From Devosia sp. (GTDB lineage: Bacteria > Pseudomonadota > Alphaproteobacteria > Rhizobiales > Devosiaceae), in contig JADGNE010000032.1 in NCBI GenBank assembly GCA_015234425.1, forward strand, positions 1 through 32,351: a stretch of DNA of 32,351 nucleotides, in the 5' to 3' direction. The position numbers and the translations under genes were made by a program. The notes beneath the pieces were generated by a model. The model did not search any database, was not told the origin of the DNA, and worked only from the letters and a program-made list of their open reading frames with translations. This document shows positions 1 through 9,389 of the stretch, piece by piece; position 1 is the stretch's first letter, and each line of letters begins with the position of its first letter.

Positions 1-493
1 TGAGGATGATGTTTTCCACGTCCTCGCCGACATAGCCGGCTTCGGTCAGCGTGGTCGCGTCAGCCATGGTGAACGGCACGTCGAGGATGCGTGCCAGCGT
101 CTGGGCCAGCAGCGTCTTGCCCGAACCGGTGGGACCGATCAGCAGGATGTTGGACTTGGAAAGCTCCACGTCCTGGTTCTTGGTCGCATGGTGCAGGCGC
201 TTGTAGTGGTTGTGCACCGCCACGGACAGCACGCGCTTGGCGCGGAACTGGCCGATGACGTAATCGTCCAGCACCTTGCAGATTTCAGCTGGGGTGGGCA
301 CCCCGTCGGAGGACTTGACCATGGAGGTCTTGTTCTCTTCACGGATGATGTCCATGCACAGCTCGACGCATTCATCGCAGATGAACACGGTCGGCCCGGC
401 GATCAGCTTGCGAACCTCGTGCTGGGATTTCCCGCAGAACGAGCAGTAAAGCGTGTTCTTCGAGGTTTCGCCGTTTGTTGTCTCTTTGGACAT
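1..493 (-). CDS. clpX: ATP-dependent Clp protease ATP-binding subunit ClpX (N-terminal 164 residues, runs off the window)
   Basis: ClpX is the hexameric AAA+ unfoldase that recognises tagged substrates and threads them into the ClpP chamber in the cytoplasm. The reading frame starts at the ATG at 493 and is open to base 1, so the C-terminal two thirds lie outside. Visible are the N-terminal zinc-binding domain, with cysteines at residues 17, 20, 39 and 42 (two CxxC pairs), and the Walker A motif GPTGSGKT near residues 125-132. A stretch resembling the pore region follows ([10 protein letters not shown]). It lies 171 bp downstream of clpP on the same strand, the usual clpP-clpX order; lon would be expected next, outside the window. 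The family assignment is very secure. Confidence 0.97.
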   Translation of the reverse strand, partial: MSKETTNGETSKNTLYCSFCGKSQHEVRKLIAGPTVFICDECVELCMDIIREENKTSMVKSSDGVPTPAEICKVLDDYVIGQFRAKRVLSVAVHNHYKRLHHATKNQDVELSKSNILLIGPTGSGKTLLAQTLARILDVPFTMADATTLTEAGYVGEDVENIIL

Positions 494-575
494 CCAGTCA
501 CTCCCGGGGGCTAAGGGCCCCCAAAATCAAGCGTTATCGAAAACGGTAACGCCCAAGACATAAAGAAAGTCTAAG

Positions 576-602
576 CCGAAACGACCTTAAAGGCCGTTCC
601 GG
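576..602 (-). terminator. Hairpin between clpP and clpX, possible attenuator
   Basis: On the minus strand an 11-bp stem with two G-U pairs encloses the loop TTTAA, just after the clpP stop. The following bases are only moderately T-rich and lack a clean U-run. It could reduce read-through from clpP to clpX or stabilise the clpP 3' end. Function is inferred from structure only. Confidence 0.35.
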
Positions 603-664
603 CTCCATGCAATTGCACCCGGATCACACTCCACGGCGCACAGGTATCGTGATTAACGACCAGA

Positions 665-1294
665 TCAGACCGGAGTCTCCGGAACGGCGCGCTTCTCAAA
701 CACGCTGTCGATAAGGCCGAAGGTCTTGGCTTCTTCCGGGCTGAGGAAGCGATCACGCTCGAGAGCGGACTCGATTTCCTCGTATGTACGCCCAGTGTGC
801 TTCTCATAGATTTGATTAAGACGGCGCTTCAAACCCTCGACTTCCTTAGCATGAATCAGGATGTCGGTGACCTGACCCTGGAAGCCGCCGGACGGCTGGT
901 GAACCATCACGCGCGAGTTCGGCAGCGAGGTGCGCATGCCCGCTTCACCGGCTGCAAGCAGCAGTGAGCCCATCGATGCCGCCTGGCCCATCACCATGGT
1001 GGCCACGGCCGGACGGATAAACTGCATCGTGTCGTAGATCGAAAGGCCGGACGTCACCACGCCACCAGGCGAGTTGATGTACATGGCGATTTCTTTTTTC
1101 GGGTTCTCTGATTCGAGGAACAGCAGCTGCGCCACGATCAGCGAAGCCATATTGTCTTCGACGACACCGGTCACGAAGATGATACGCTCACGCAGCAGGC
1201 GCGAATAGATATCGAAAGCGCGTTCGCCACGGTTCGACTGCTCGACCACCATGGGTACGAGCGTATTCATGTAAAGATCGTGCGGATCCCGCAT
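665..1294 (-). CDS. clpP: ATP-dependent Clp protease proteolytic subunit ClpP
   Basis: ClpP is the serine peptidase that forms the two-ring degradation chamber used by ClpX and ClpA. The protein is 209 residues, close to the family length. The catalytic triad is intact: Ser107 in GQAASMG, His132 in MVHQPSGG and Asp181 in [10 protein letters not shown], each exactly ten residues beyond the E. coli mature numbering. I chose the ATG at 1294 (protein [10 protein letters not shown]) because AGGGG sits six bases upstream and related proteins begin this way. The frame stays open further upstream, to 1486, but that extension looks non-coding. clpX follows on the same strand. A possible heat-shock promoter lies far upstream (1466-1494), leaving a leader of about 165 nt. 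Confidence 0.96.
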   Translation of the reverse strand: MRDPHDLYMNTLVPMVVEQSNRGERAFDIYSRLLRERIIFVTGVVEDNMASLIVAQLLFLESENPKKEIAMYINSPGGVVTSGLSIYDTMQFIRPAVATMVMGQAASMGSLLLAAGEAGMRTSLPNSRVMVHQPSGGFQGQVTDILIHAKEVEGLKRRLNQIYEKHTGRTYEEIESALERDRFLSPEEAKTFGLIDSVFEKRAVPETPV

Positions 1295-1439
1295 ATTTTG
1301 CCCCTTGGCTCCCTTCCCGCGTCGCATGACGGGTGGCGAGCTAAACTGGTTGAACCACGTCTTTGCCCCCGAACGCAGTGTGGCAGGGCAGCGTGACGTG
1401 TCGAAAATCGAATCGGCGCGACAGGCCGATTGCAGGCGA

Positions 1440-1494
1440 ACCGCCTTAACGGGCGGTAAAGGCACAGATAGGCGGCAATGGGGCAAGCTTCAAT
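1440..1494 (-). promoter_or_regulatory. Candidate RpoH (sigma-32) promoter and leader hairpin of clpP
   Basis: On the minus strand, CCTATCT (1466-1472) matches the alphaproteobacterial heat-shock -10 pattern CYTATNT. ATTG (1491-1494), one base off CTTG, lies 18 bases further upstream. The predicted start near 1459 would place a six-pair hairpin (ACCGCC/GGCGGT, 1440-1457) at the 5' end of the transcript. clpP is a classic RpoH target, which supports the reading, but the leader to the ATG would be long. Confidence 0.35.
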
Positions 1495-1554
1495 AGAAGA
1501 AGCCCCCGCCTTGAAGATAAGGTGAACACGACGTTCGCCTTTTCCTCCCACCGA

Positions 1555-1782
1555 TCAGGCAAACGAGATGGCGATGCCCTTCTTTTTGAAATAGGCCTGC
1601 ATCAGCTTGCGGCCCTGGCGGTTCGGCTGGGCCAGCTTGCTGGTCTCGAACACCGCCTCGCTCACGCCCTCCTTGGCCATGGCGCTCTTGAGCGCGGCCA
1701 TGTGCAGGTCGAGCTCCTCGTTGTCGTTCCGGATGGAGGCGTAGATGGCCTCAATGGCAGCTGAAACGGTGATATCGCTCAA
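1555..1782 (-). CDS. Small hypothetical protein, TTG start
   Basis: This is a 75-residue protein I do not recognise. It is soluble-looking, with no signal peptide, membrane segment or cysteine. The N-terminal half is acidic and helix-friendly (AAIEAIYASIRNDNEELDLH) and the C-terminal third is basic (NRQGRKLMQAYFKKKG). The only sensible start is the TTG at 1782, preceded by GAGGA nine bases upstream; no in-frame ATG or GTG lies nearby. It sits between the YCII-family gene and clpP on the same strand, 126 bp after the former. Coding is supported by a proper start signal and a balanced composition rather than by homology. A small nucleic-acid- or protein-binding adaptor would fit the charge pattern, but this is a guess. 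Confidence 0.6.
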   Translation of the reverse strand: MSDITVSAAIEAIYASIRNDNEELDLHMAALKSAMAKEGVSEAVFETSKLAQPNRQGRKLMQAYFKKKGIAISFA

Positions 1783-1908
1783 TTGTAGAAATCCTCAGTC
1801 GCGTTTGACTGCCTTCAAGACATCATTGCGGCCCGCTTGCCAAGGCTTTTTGCCGCCAATGTGCCCCGAAGGGGACGAGCGCCCTGCCCGTCCCCCACGC
1901 CACGGCGC

Positions 1909-2301
1909 TCAGAGCAGCGGCGCCGGCCGCCCTTCTCCGGTCTGGCTATGCCGGTCATCATCGCGCAGGGCACGAATTTGAATGCGGGCGTATCCTGCGA
2001 TCGGATCATCAGAAAAGAGCGCCTGCGCCTCCGCAACGCTGCCGGCTTCGAGCAGCACGACCCCGCCCAGCACTTCCTTGCTTTCCGAATAGGGTCCGTC
2101 GGTCTCCGCCATCCGGACCGGCCGGCGGTCGATGCTGACTTCGTCTGAAACATCCACAAGCGGCGACGCATAGAGCAGATGCCCGGCGGCCCGCAGCTTC
2201 TGGTCATGTTCGATCGTGGCATCATCGATACGGGCCATCTCGTCGGCACTGACACCGGCGAAAGCATCAGGGGCGAAGTAGAAGAGGCAAAGGAATTTCA
2301 T
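1909..2301 (-). CDS. YCII-related (DGPF-type) domain protein
   Basis: This 130-residue protein has the YCII/DGPF fold: N-terminal strand MKFLCLFYFAPDAF, a His-Asp pair (H32, D33) in the putative active-site region, and the signature DGPYSESKEVLGG at residues 68-80. Family members are small ferredoxin-like dimers, often fused to or encoded beside ECF sigma factors; their biochemical role is mostly unknown. The start at 2301 has GGAG seven bases upstream. The expected end of the domain is near residue 112 (IQIRAL); a polar tail of about 18 residues follows and may come from loss of the ancestral stop. It is divergent from the P450 gene, sharing a 150-bp intergenic space. Confidence 0.85.
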   Translation of the reverse strand: MKFLCLFYFAPDAFAGVSADEMARIDDATIEHDQKLRAAGHLLYASPLVDVSDEVSIDRRPVRMAETDGPYSESKEVLGGVVLLEAGSVAEAQALFSDDPIAGYARIQIRALRDDDRHSQTGEGRPAPLL

Positions 2302-2451
2302 GTCCCATCTCCATTGTTGGATACCTCGCCAACGAATGCACCGGCCCCGCCTCGACTAATTGCTGTGACTTTTTTCCCGGTACCTGCACGTTTTATTTCC
2401 ACCCCCTGCGGCAGGGCATAAGATGAACCCAGTTTAGCCCTCCGGACAATC

Positions 2452-3708
2452 ATGGCCGCCATTATCCAGATCAAGCCTATCACAGACGTCCCCGCCAACC
2501 GCAGGGCCAGTGCCAACCCCAAGGACCCTGCGTTTTTCCAAAACCCCTACCCCTTCTATGAACAGCGCAACACCAGCGAGCCGGCCTTCTTCTGGGAGGA
2601 ATACGGCCACTGGTGCTTCGCCGGCTTCAAATCCGTCAGCTCCCTGTTACGCGACAAGCGCTTCGGCCGGGATATCCTGCATATCGCCAGTCGCGAGGAA
2701 ATCGGCCTGCCCGAGCCCAAGCCGCATGTTGCCGACTTCGACCTGACGGAAAAATACTCGCTGCTCAATCTGGAGGCGCCTGCCCACACGCGGCTGCGCA
2801 TGCTGGTCAACCGCGCCTTCGTCTCGCGCCAGGTCGAGCAATTGCGCCCGCGCATCAATCAGCTGGCCAATGAGATCATCGACGGCTTTGAGGGCGAGGA
2901 GAGCGTCGATCTCATCAAGGCTTTTGCGGCCCCCATCCCGGCCATTGTCATCGCCGAGATGATCGGCCTGCCGGCAGAGATGGCTCCGCAACTCCTGAAC
3001 TGGTCCAACCGCATGGTGACCATGTACATGTTCGGCGTCACCCACGAGACCGAGCTCGACGCCAACCAGGCCGCAGCCGAGTTCATGGACTATCTGCGCA
3101 CTGTCATTGCCGAGCGTCGCAAGGCCCCGCGCGAGGATCTCCTCACCCAAATGCTCACCACTGAGCAGGGCGGCGAAAAGCTCACCGACGACGAGGTGAT
3201 GTCGACCGCAATCCTCCTGCTCAATGCCGGACATGAAGCCACGGTGCACACCACGGGCAACGGCGTTAAATCCATCCTCGAAAGCGGGCTTGATCCCAAA
3301 ACCCTGTTCGCGACGCCCGAGCAGGCAGAAGCAACCGTGGAAGAATGCCTGCGCTTCGACGCGCCGCTCCATCTCTTCACCCGCTATGCCCTGCACGACA
3401 TGGATTACGAGGGCATCCCGTTACGCCGTGGTGACGTGATCGGCCTCATGCTTGGCGCCGCCAACCGCGACCCCTCGCGCTTTGCCAATGCCGGTACGTT
3501 TGATCCCTTCCGCACCGATGGCGCCAATGTCAGCTTCGGCGCGGGCATTCACTTCTGCATCGGCGCGCCGCTCGCGCGCATTGAATTGCAGGAATCCATG
3601 TCGACGCTCTTCCGGCGCCTGCCCAAACTTCGCCTTGCCGAACAGCCCCGCTACGGCGACGTCTATCACTTCCACGGCCTCGAAAAGCTCATGGTCCGCT
3701 GGGACTGA
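2452..3708 (+). CDS. Cytochrome P450
   Basis: This is a soluble bacterial class-I type P450 monooxygenase of 418 residues, the usual length. Diagnostic motifs are all present: the oxygen-activating I-helix AGHEAT at 259-264, the K-helix ExxR (E298, R301), and the haem loop FGAGIHFCIG with the thiolate ligand Cys369. No membrane anchor is seen, so it should be cytoplasmic and depend on a ferredoxin and reductase. Neither is encoded next to it. The ATG at 2452 has no strong Shine-Dalgarno; an upstream start is unlikely because the N-terminus already matches the family layout. The substrate cannot be read from sequence. It is divergent from the YCII gene and convergent with nnr, separated from it by repeats. 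Confidence 0.94.
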   Translation: MAAIIQIKPITDVPANRRASANPKDPAFFQNPYPFYEQRNTSEPAFFWEEYGHWCFAGFKSVSSLLRDKRFGRDILHIASREEIGLPEPKPHVADFDLTEKYSLLNLEAPAHTRLRMLVNRAFVSRQVEQLRPRINQLANEIIDGFEGEESVDLIKAFAAPIPAIVIAEMIGLPAEMAPQLLNWSNRMVTMYMFGVTHETELDANQAAAEFMDYLRTVIAERRKAPREDLLTQMLTTEQGGEKLTDDEVMSTAILLLNAGHEATVHTTGNGVKSILESGLDPKTLFATPEQAEATVEECLRFDAPLHLFTRYALHDMDYEGIPLRRGDVIGLMLGAANRDPSRFANAGTFDPFRTDGANVSFGAGIHFCIGAPLARIELQESMSTLFRRLPKLRLAEQPRYGDVYHFHGLEKLMVRWD

Positions 3709-3735
3709 TCTACGATCCATCGGCACCTGCGCATC

Positions 3736-3806
3736 CCTCCCCCTTGTCAGGGGGAGGATAGCAAAGCTAGGCCGCAAGGCCGTAGCGGCGCTGAGGTGGG
3801 GGTTAC
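3736..3806 (+). repeat. Dispersed repeat family A, copy 1 (long form)
   Basis: A perfect 9-bp stem CCTCCCCCT/AGGGGGAGG (3736-3744 and 3749-3757) around TGTC is followed by GAGGTGGGGGTT near 3793-3804. Compared with the other copies, this one carries about 30 extra bases between the stem and the G-rich tail; they form a second small hairpin around GGCCGCAAGGCC (3770-3781). It lies between the convergent P450 and nnr genes, next to a family B repeat. It could also act as a bidirectional terminator, although there is no U-run. Confidence 0.75.
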
Positions 3807-3823
3807 AATGAAGAAATACCCCG

Positions 3824-3875
3824 CCATTCGAGCGCAGCTCTCATGGCCTTCTCGGCCAAAAAATCGCCCCGCTCC
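3824..3875 (-). repeat. Dispersed repeat family B, copy 1
   Basis: Read on the minus strand, this segment contains GATTTT, then GCCGAGAAGGCCATGAGAGC and CGCTCGAATGG. The 33-base block from GCCGAG to GAATGG matches copy 2 (around 19973-20005) at all but one position. The hairpin that precedes the block in the other two copies is degraded here. It lies just beyond the 3' end of nnr, beside a family A repeat. Confidence 0.75.
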
Positions 3876-3896
3876 AGCACTCCCCTTCAGGACGCC

Positions 3897-5363
3897 TCAA
3901 AGCCCTACAAGCACGCCCGGAAGCAGCAGCGGCAGATCTTCGCTCAGCATGCCAGGCCCGCCAAAGCGGTTCGCGGCCTCGGCATGCAGCCAGACCCCGG
4001 CGCACGCGGCCTCGAAACCGCTCATGCCCTGCCCCATCAGCCCGGCAACGATCCCGGCCAGCACATCCCCGGCCCCGGCCGTTCCTAGCCAGGTCGGCGC
4101 ATTGGCATTGATCGCCGCGCGGCCATCGGGTGCCGCGATCACCGTGTCGCTGCCCTTGAGCAGGATGACCGCTCCGGAATGGGCCGCAGCCGCCCGCGCG
4201 CGCTCCAGCTTTCCGCCGGGCACGTCGCCGAACAGCCTCTGGAATTCGCCATCATGCGGCGTCAGCACCACCGGGCGATCGGCTGCATGGATAGCCTCAA
4301 ACAGCGCTTCGCTGTGCTCGGCAAAGCTGGTGATGCCGCCAGCATCGAGCACGACGGCTGCCCCCGACGCCAGCACCGCCTCCACCTTGTCCCGCGTTTC
4401 TTCGCCCACACCCGCCGCTGGGCCGATAACGACCGCATTGATCCGCCGGTCCTCGAGCAGCTGCCTCAGTCCCTCGGCACCTTCGGCCGGCTTGAGCATG
4501 ATGGAGGTGACATGGTTGGCGTGAACCCGTAACGCCTCGGTATCGCCGGCCAGCGACACAAGCCCTGCTCCGGCCCGAAACGCGCCATAGGCTGCGAGCC
4601 GCGCCGCCCCGGTCTCCAGCACACCGCCCGAGACCACAGCCACGTGCCCGCGGTCGAATTTATGGCCATCGGCAAGGGCACTCGGAAGCGACCACAGCGC
4701 CGGCGTATTCTGCCAGGCCTGCGCACCAATCTTGTCCAGCACGGCTTCAGGAATGCCGATCTCGGCCAGGACCACCTCGCCGCAATGCTGCCGCCCCGGG
4801 AGCAGCAGATGGCCCGGCTTGAGCCGGAAAAAGGTGATGGTCATGTCGGCGATCATCGCCGCACCCCGAATGGCCCCGGTCGCCCCGTCGATGCCGCTCG
4901 GCACGTCGATACTGACCACCGGCAGGCTCGAGTCGTTCACGGCATTGACCATGTCGGCATAGGCGCCCGTCAGATCCCGATCGAGCCCGGCCCCTACCAT
5001 GGCGTCGACCACGAGATCAGCGTCGCGAATATCCTTGGGCGTGGGCTCGTCGCAGCGGCCGGTCCAGAGCTCAGCCGCCTGCGCCGCATCCCCCTTGAGA
5101 TCAGCGCGATTGCCAAGGAGGCGCACCTGCACCGGCCAGCCCCGCTGCTGCAGCAGCCGCGCCACGATGAACCCGTCGCCGCCATTGTTTCCCAGCCCGC
5201 ACAACACGAGCACGGAGCGCTGGTAATAGCGCTCGATGATCGCTTCCATCACGGCCTTGCCGGCCGCTTCCATCAGTCGGAACGAGCGCATCCCGCCGGC
5301 CACGGCAAGGCGATCGGCCTGCGCCATTTCCTGAGGGCTGAGAAGAATATCGGCCTGCGACAT
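3897..5363 (-). CDS. nnr: Bifunctional NAD(P)H-hydrate epimerase / ADP-dependent (S)-NAD(P)H-hydrate dehydratase
   Basis: This 488-residue fusion repairs damaged NAD(P)H hydrates: the N-terminal epimerase (YjeF_N, about 1-210) interconverts R and S forms and the C-terminal ribokinase-like dehydratase (about 225-488) restores the S form using ADP. The epimerase loop GNNGGDG is at 58-64 and DVPSGIDG at 153-160. The dehydratase shows [12 protein letters not shown] (367-378) and [11 protein letters not shown] (427-437), which holds the catalytic Asp. The start at 5363 has GGGAG six bases upstream. The gene follows glnB-glnA on the same strand, an arrangement I recall from related bacteria, but a strong terminator separates it from glnA, so it probably has its own promoter or depends on read-through. 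Confidence 0.95.
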   Translation of the reverse strand: MSQADILLSPQEMAQADRLAVAGGMRSFRLMEAAGKAVMEAIIERYYQRSVLVLCGLGNNGGDGFIVARLLQQRGWPVQVRLLGNRADLKGDAAQAAELWTGRCDEPTPKDIRDADLVVDAMVGAGLDRDLTGAYADMVNAVNDSSLPVVSIDVPSGIDGATGAIRGAAMIADMTITFFRLKPGHLLLPGRQHCGEVVLAEIGIPEAVLDKIGAQAWQNTPALWSLPSALADGHKFDRGHVAVVSGGVLETGAARLAAYGAFRAGAGLVSLAGDTEALRVHANHVTSIMLKPAEGAEGLRQLLEDRRINAVVIGPAAGVGEETRDKVEAVLASGAAVVLDAGGITSFAEHSEALFEAIHAADRPVVLTPHDGEFQRLFGDVPGGKLERARAAAAHSGAVILLKGSDTVIAAPDGRAAINANAPTWLGTAGAGDVLAGIVAGLMGQGMSGFEAACAGVWLHAEAANRFGGPGMLSEDLPLLLPGVLVGL

Positions 5364-5437
5364 GGCGTGCTCCCGAACCAGACAGTGATTCCGCCCAACA
5401 CATAGAGCCTGCGAGCCCCCCTCGCCAGACCATGCGC

Positions 5438-5469
5438 CAAAAAAGCAAAAGGGCCCCTAAGGGCCCTTT
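5438..5469 (-). terminator. Terminator of glnA
   Basis: A perfect 9-bp stem AAAGGGCCC/GGGCCCTTT (5448-5456, 5461-5469) with a four-base loop is followed on the minus strand by TGCTTTTTT. It lies 20 bp after the glnA stop and before nnr, and is the classic rho-independent form. Confidence 0.88.
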
Positions 5470-5488
5470 CTCGTTTCGCTCGCGCCAA

Positions 5489-6898
5489 TCAGGCGGAGTA
5501 GTACATTTCGTATTCGACCGGATGAGGGGTCATTTCGACACGGAGAACTTCCGCCATCTTGAGGTCGATATAGGCGTTGATGAAATCATCATCCATGACG
5601 CCACCGACCTTGAGGAAGTCGCGGTCCTTGTCGAGGTTCTCGAGAGCCTCGCGGAGCGAACCGGAAACAGTCGGGATATCCTTGAGTTCGTCCTTCGGCA
5701 GCTCGTACAGATCCTTGTCCATCGGCTCACCCGGGTGGATCTTGTTCTTGATGCCGTCGAGGCCGGCCATCAGCAGCGCGGTGTACGCCAGGTACGGGTT
5801 GGCCAGCGGATCGGGGAAACGCACTTCGACGCGCTTGGACTTCGGCGACTGGCCGAAGGGGATACGGCAGGAAGCCGAACGGTTACGGGCCGAGTAGGCC
5901 AGCAGAACCGGAGCTTCAAAGCCGGGCACCAGACGCTTGTAGGAGTTGGTGGTCGGGTTGGTGAAGGCGTTGATCGCCTTGGCATGCTTGATGACGCCGC
6001 CGATGTAGTAGAGGCAGTCCATCGACAGGCCGGCATACTGGTCGCCGGCGAACAGCGGCTTGCCGTCCTTCCAGATCGACATGTGGCAGTGCATGCCCGA
6101 GCCATTGTCGCCATAGACCGGCTTCGGCAGGAAGGTGGCGGTCTTGCCGTAGGAATTGGCGACCTGCTGGACGGCATACTTGTAGATCAGCACGTCGTCA
6201 GCCGACGCGATCATCTGCTTGTACTTGAGGCCGAGCTCGTGCTGGGCCGACGCCACTTCGTGGTGGTGCTTTTCGATGATGACGCCCATCTGGCCCATCG
6301 CCTCGAGCATCTCGCCGCGCATGTCCTGGGCGCTGTCCAGCGGCGGAACCGGGAAGTAGCCCTTCTTGAGGCCGATGTGATGGCCGTTGTTGCCATGCTC
6401 ATATTCGGCGTCATTGTTGGTCGGCAGTTCGGAAGCGTCGACCTGGAAACCGACCTTGTAGGTCGACGTCGAGTACTTCACATCGTCAAAGACGAAGAAT
6501 TCGGGTTCCGGGCCGAACACCACCGTGTCGCCAACACCGGACGACTTGACCAGGGCTTCGGCCTTCTTGGCGATCGAGCGCGGGTCACGGTTATAGGGCT
6601 GATAGGTGGCCGGCTCGAGAATGTCGCAGTTGATGGCGAGGGTCGAGGCCGCGAAGAACGGGTCGATATAGGCCGAGTTCGGATCGGGCATCAGCACCAT
6701 GTCGGACTCATTGATGGCCTTCCAGCCAGCAATGGAGGAGCCGTCGAACATCACGCCATCTTCGAACATGTCGGCATCAACGACCGAAGCGTCCATGGTA
6801 ACGTGCTGCAGCTTGCCGCGCAGGTCAGTGAAGCGCACGTCGAGATACTTGATGTTCTCGTCTTTCATGCGCTGGATAATGTCTGCTCCGGTAGTCAT
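5489..6898 (-). CDS. glnA: Glutamine synthetase, type I
   Basis: GlnA makes glutamine from glutamate, ammonia and ATP as a cytoplasmic dodecamer and is the main entry of ammonium into metabolism. The 469-residue length is typical of GSI. Family motifs include the beta-grasp signature FDGSSI (51-56), the glutamate-binding region NGSGMHCH (265-272) and [10 protein letters not shown] (355-364). Tyr398 in MDKDLYELP is the conserved adenylylation site, so activity is expected to be switched by GlnE in response to GlnB. The ATG at 6898 is preceded by AGGGGA. It lies 63 bp downstream of glnB with no terminator between, so the two should be co-transcribed from the sigma-54 promoter at 7344-7360. Confidence 0.98.
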   Translation of the reverse strand: MTTGADIIQRMKDENIKYLDVRFTDLRGKLQHVTMDASVVDADMFEDGVMFDGSSIAGWKAINESDMVLMPDPNSAYIDPFFAASTLAINCDILEPATYQPYNRDPRSIAKKAEALVKSSGVGDTVVFGPEPEFFVFDDVKYSTSTYKVGFQVDASELPTNNDAEYEHGNNGHHIGLKKGYFPVPPLDSAQDMRGEMLEAMGQMGVIIEKHHHEVASAQHELGLKYKQMIASADDVLIYKYAVQQVANSYGKTATFLPKPVYGDNGSGMHCHMSIWKDGKPLFAGDQYAGLSMDCLYYIGGVIKHAKAINAFTNPTTNSYKRLVPGFEAPVLLAYSARNRSASCRIPFGQSPKSKRVEVRFPDPLANPYLAYTALLMAGLDGIKNKIHPGEPMDKDLYELPKDELKDIPTVSGSLREALENLDKDRDFLKVGGVMDDDFINAYIDLKMAEVLRVEMTPHPVEYEMYYSA

Positions 6899-6961
6899 TA
6901 GGTTTCCCCTATTATTCAGATGCTTGAGAGAAATGGCTGTGTGGCTGGTGTGCTTGGACGG

Positions 6962-7727
<766 letters not shown>

Positions 7728-7812
7728 GCGGGTGTGGCGGAACTGGTAGACGCACTGGATTTAGGTTCCAGCGCCGCAAGGCGTGGAGGTTCGAGTCCTC
7801 TCACCCGCACCA
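7728..7812 (+). tRNA. tRNA-Leu, anticodon UAG
   Basis: An 85-nt class II tRNA. The acceptor stem pairs GCGGGTG (7728-7734) with CACCCGC (7802-7808), followed by discriminator A and an encoded CCA (7810-7812). The anticodon stem CTGGA/TCCAG holds the loop TTTAGGT with anticodon TAG at 7762-7764, reading CUA/CUN leucine codons. The long variable arm CGCCGCAAGGCG and a T-arm with GGTTCGAGTCC are present, as required for tRNA-Leu. The tig gene begins 48 bp downstream. Confidence 0.97.
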
Positions 7813-7860
7813 ATTTGGTCCCGGCCTTTAGAAGATCAATTTAAACGGGAATAGCCCCCC

Positions 7861-9240
7861 ATGCAGGTTACTGAGACCCTCAACGAAGGCCTGAAGCGCA
7901 AGCTCAGCGTCACTATCCCGGCAGCCGACCTGGTGTCGCGCCTCGATGCCAAGCTGGAAGAGCTCAAGGGCCAGGCCAACATCAAGGGCTTCCGTCCCGG
8001 CAAGGTGCCTACCGCGCACCTCAAGAAGATGTATGGTCGTTCGGCAATGTCCGAAGTGATGACCGACGCGATCAACGCCACCGTCTCCGACACGCTGGAC
8101 CAGCGTTCCGAGCGCGCCGCAGCTCAGCCCAAGGTTGACCTGCCCCAGGATCAGGCTCTGATCAACGACGTGCTCGACGGCAAGTCCGACCTCGCATTCG
8201 AAGTCGAATATGAAGTCCTGCCGCCTGTCACGCTGATGGACCTCAAGGGTCTCAAGCTCGACAAGCCGGTTGTTGAAGTCACCGAAGAAGAAATCGACGC
8301 TGAAGTGAACCGCGTGTTCGCTCAGAACCGCGGCTACACCGACAAGGGTGATGGCGCTGTCGTCGAGCAGGGCGATCGTCTCGGCCTCAGCTTCGTCGGC
8401 AAGATCGACGGCGTTGAGTTCGCCGGCGGCAAGTCCGACCATGCGCACCTCACCGTTGGCTCGGGCGAGTTCATCCCCGGCTTCGAAGAGCAGCTGGTCG
8501 GCCAGAAGAAAGACGAGACCCGCACCATCACCGTGACCTTCCCGGCTGATTACAACAATGCCGAGCTGGCCGGTAAGGAAGCAACCTTCGACGTCACCAT
8601 CCTGCACGTCGATGGCCCGAACCAGGGCGAGCTGGACGACGAGTTCGCCAAGCGCCTCGGCCTCGAAGACGTCGCTGCCCTGCGCAAGGCCGTCAAGGAC
8701 CAGATGGAATCGGCACTCACCTCGATGAGCCGCCAGCACATCAAGCGTCAGATTCTCGACGCCCTCGATGAAGGCCACAAGTTCGACGTCCCGGCGCAGC
8801 TGGTCGAAGCCGAATTCAACACCATCTGGCAGCGCGTCGAGCACGAAGTGCAGTCGCATGGCCGTTCCTTCGAAGACGAAGGCACGACCGAAGAAGCCGC
8901 CAAGGAACAGTACCAGCGCATTGCTGAGCGCCGCGTGCGTCTGGGCCTCGTTGTTGCCGAGATCGGCAACCAGAACGAAGTTCAGGTCACCGACGAAGAG
9001 CACCAGCAGGCCCTGCTCGCTGAAATCCGCCGCTTCCCCGGCCAGGAACAGCAGGTCTATGACTACTACCGTCAGAACGCCCAGGCCCTCGCAAGCCTGC
9101 GCGCTCCGGTCTTCGAGAACAAGGTTGTCGACTATGTCGCCGGCCTCTCCGAGCAGACGGAAAAGAAGATGACCCGCGAAGAGCTGGCCAAGCTCATCCA
9201 GGCTGACGAGGACGAAGTCCCCGAAGAGCACCACCACTAA
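7861..9240 (+). CDS. tig: Trigger factor (ribosome-associated chaperone, peptidyl-prolyl isomerase)
   Basis: Trigger factor binds the ribosome exit tunnel at protein L23 and shields nascent chains. The 459-residue protein has the three usual parts. The first is an N-terminal ribosome-binding domain with signature GFRPGKVP at 43-50, where F44-R45-P46 replaces the E. coli F-R-K. The second is an FKBP-like domain around 150-245, containing VGSGEFIPGFEEQLVG. The third is a helical C-terminal chaperone domain ending in an acidic, His-tipped tail (EEHHH). The ATG at 7861 has only a weak GGGA ten bases upstream. It follows tRNA-Leu and ends in a strong terminator. In many bacteria tig precedes clpP-clpX; here those genes are 6.5 kb away on the other strand. 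Confidence 0.97.
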   Translation: MQVTETLNEGLKRKLSVTIPAADLVSRLDAKLEELKGQANIKGFRPGKVPTAHLKKMYGRSAMSEVMTDAINATVSDTLDQRSERAAAQPKVDLPQDQALINDVLDGKSDLAFEVEYEVLPPVTLMDLKGLKLDKPVVEVTEEEIDAEVNRVFAQNRGYTDKGDGAVVEQGDRLGLSFVGKIDGVEFAGGKSDHAHLTVGSGEFIPGFEEQLVGQKKDETRTITVTFPADYNNAELAGKEATFDVTILHVDGPNQGELDDEFAKRLGLEDVAALRKAVKDQMESALTSMSRQHIKRQILDALDEGHKFDVPAQLVEAEFNTIWQRVEHEVQSHGRSFEDEGTTEEAAKEQYQRIAERRVRLGLVVAEIGNQNEVQVTDEEHQQALLAEIRRFPGQEQQVYDYYRQNAQALASLRAPVFENKVVDYVAGLSEQTEKKMTREELAKLIQADEDEVPEEHHH

Positions 9241-9261
9241 GCTCTGAAGCCACCGAATCGA

Positions 9262-9293
9262 AAAGGCCGCCCTCTGGGCGGCCTTTTTGTTTG
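9262..9293 (+). terminator. Terminator of tig
   Basis: A perfect 10-bp stem AAAGGCCGCC/GGCGGCCTTT (9262-9271, 9277-9286) with a five-base loop is followed by TTGTTTGT. It lies 22 bp after the tig stop. Confidence 0.92.
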
Positions 9294-9311
9294 TCTGGTC
9301 TTGGGGATAGG

Positions 9312-9350
9312 ATACCCCCACCCGACCTCCCCCTGATACGGGGAGGAGCC
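9312..9350 (-). repeat. Dispersed repeat family A, copy 2 (inverted)
   Basis: Read on the minus strand it gives CTCCCC-TATCAGGGGGAGG followed by GGGTGGGGGTAT, a slightly worn copy of the family A element. It faces copy 3, 40 bp away, so the two form an inverted pair between the convergent tig and cyclophilin genes. Confidence 0.7.
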
Positions 9351-9389
9351 CATCGAGTTAGTGGCAAACCCAGTGAGCCACTGACCCGT

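Noticed and set aside
1295..1486. N-terminal extension of ClpP
   Set aside because: It contains the probable promoter, and family members begin near MRDP; AGGGG precedes the internal ATG.
5432..6901. 489-residue open frame antisense to glnA
   Set aside because: It covers the glnA terminator and coding region in mirror image; no start signal and no known motifs.
7828..9321. 497-residue open frame antisense to tig
   Set aside because: Shadow of the tig codons. The protein is a run of Leu/Val/Glu without family motifs, and tig itself is certain.
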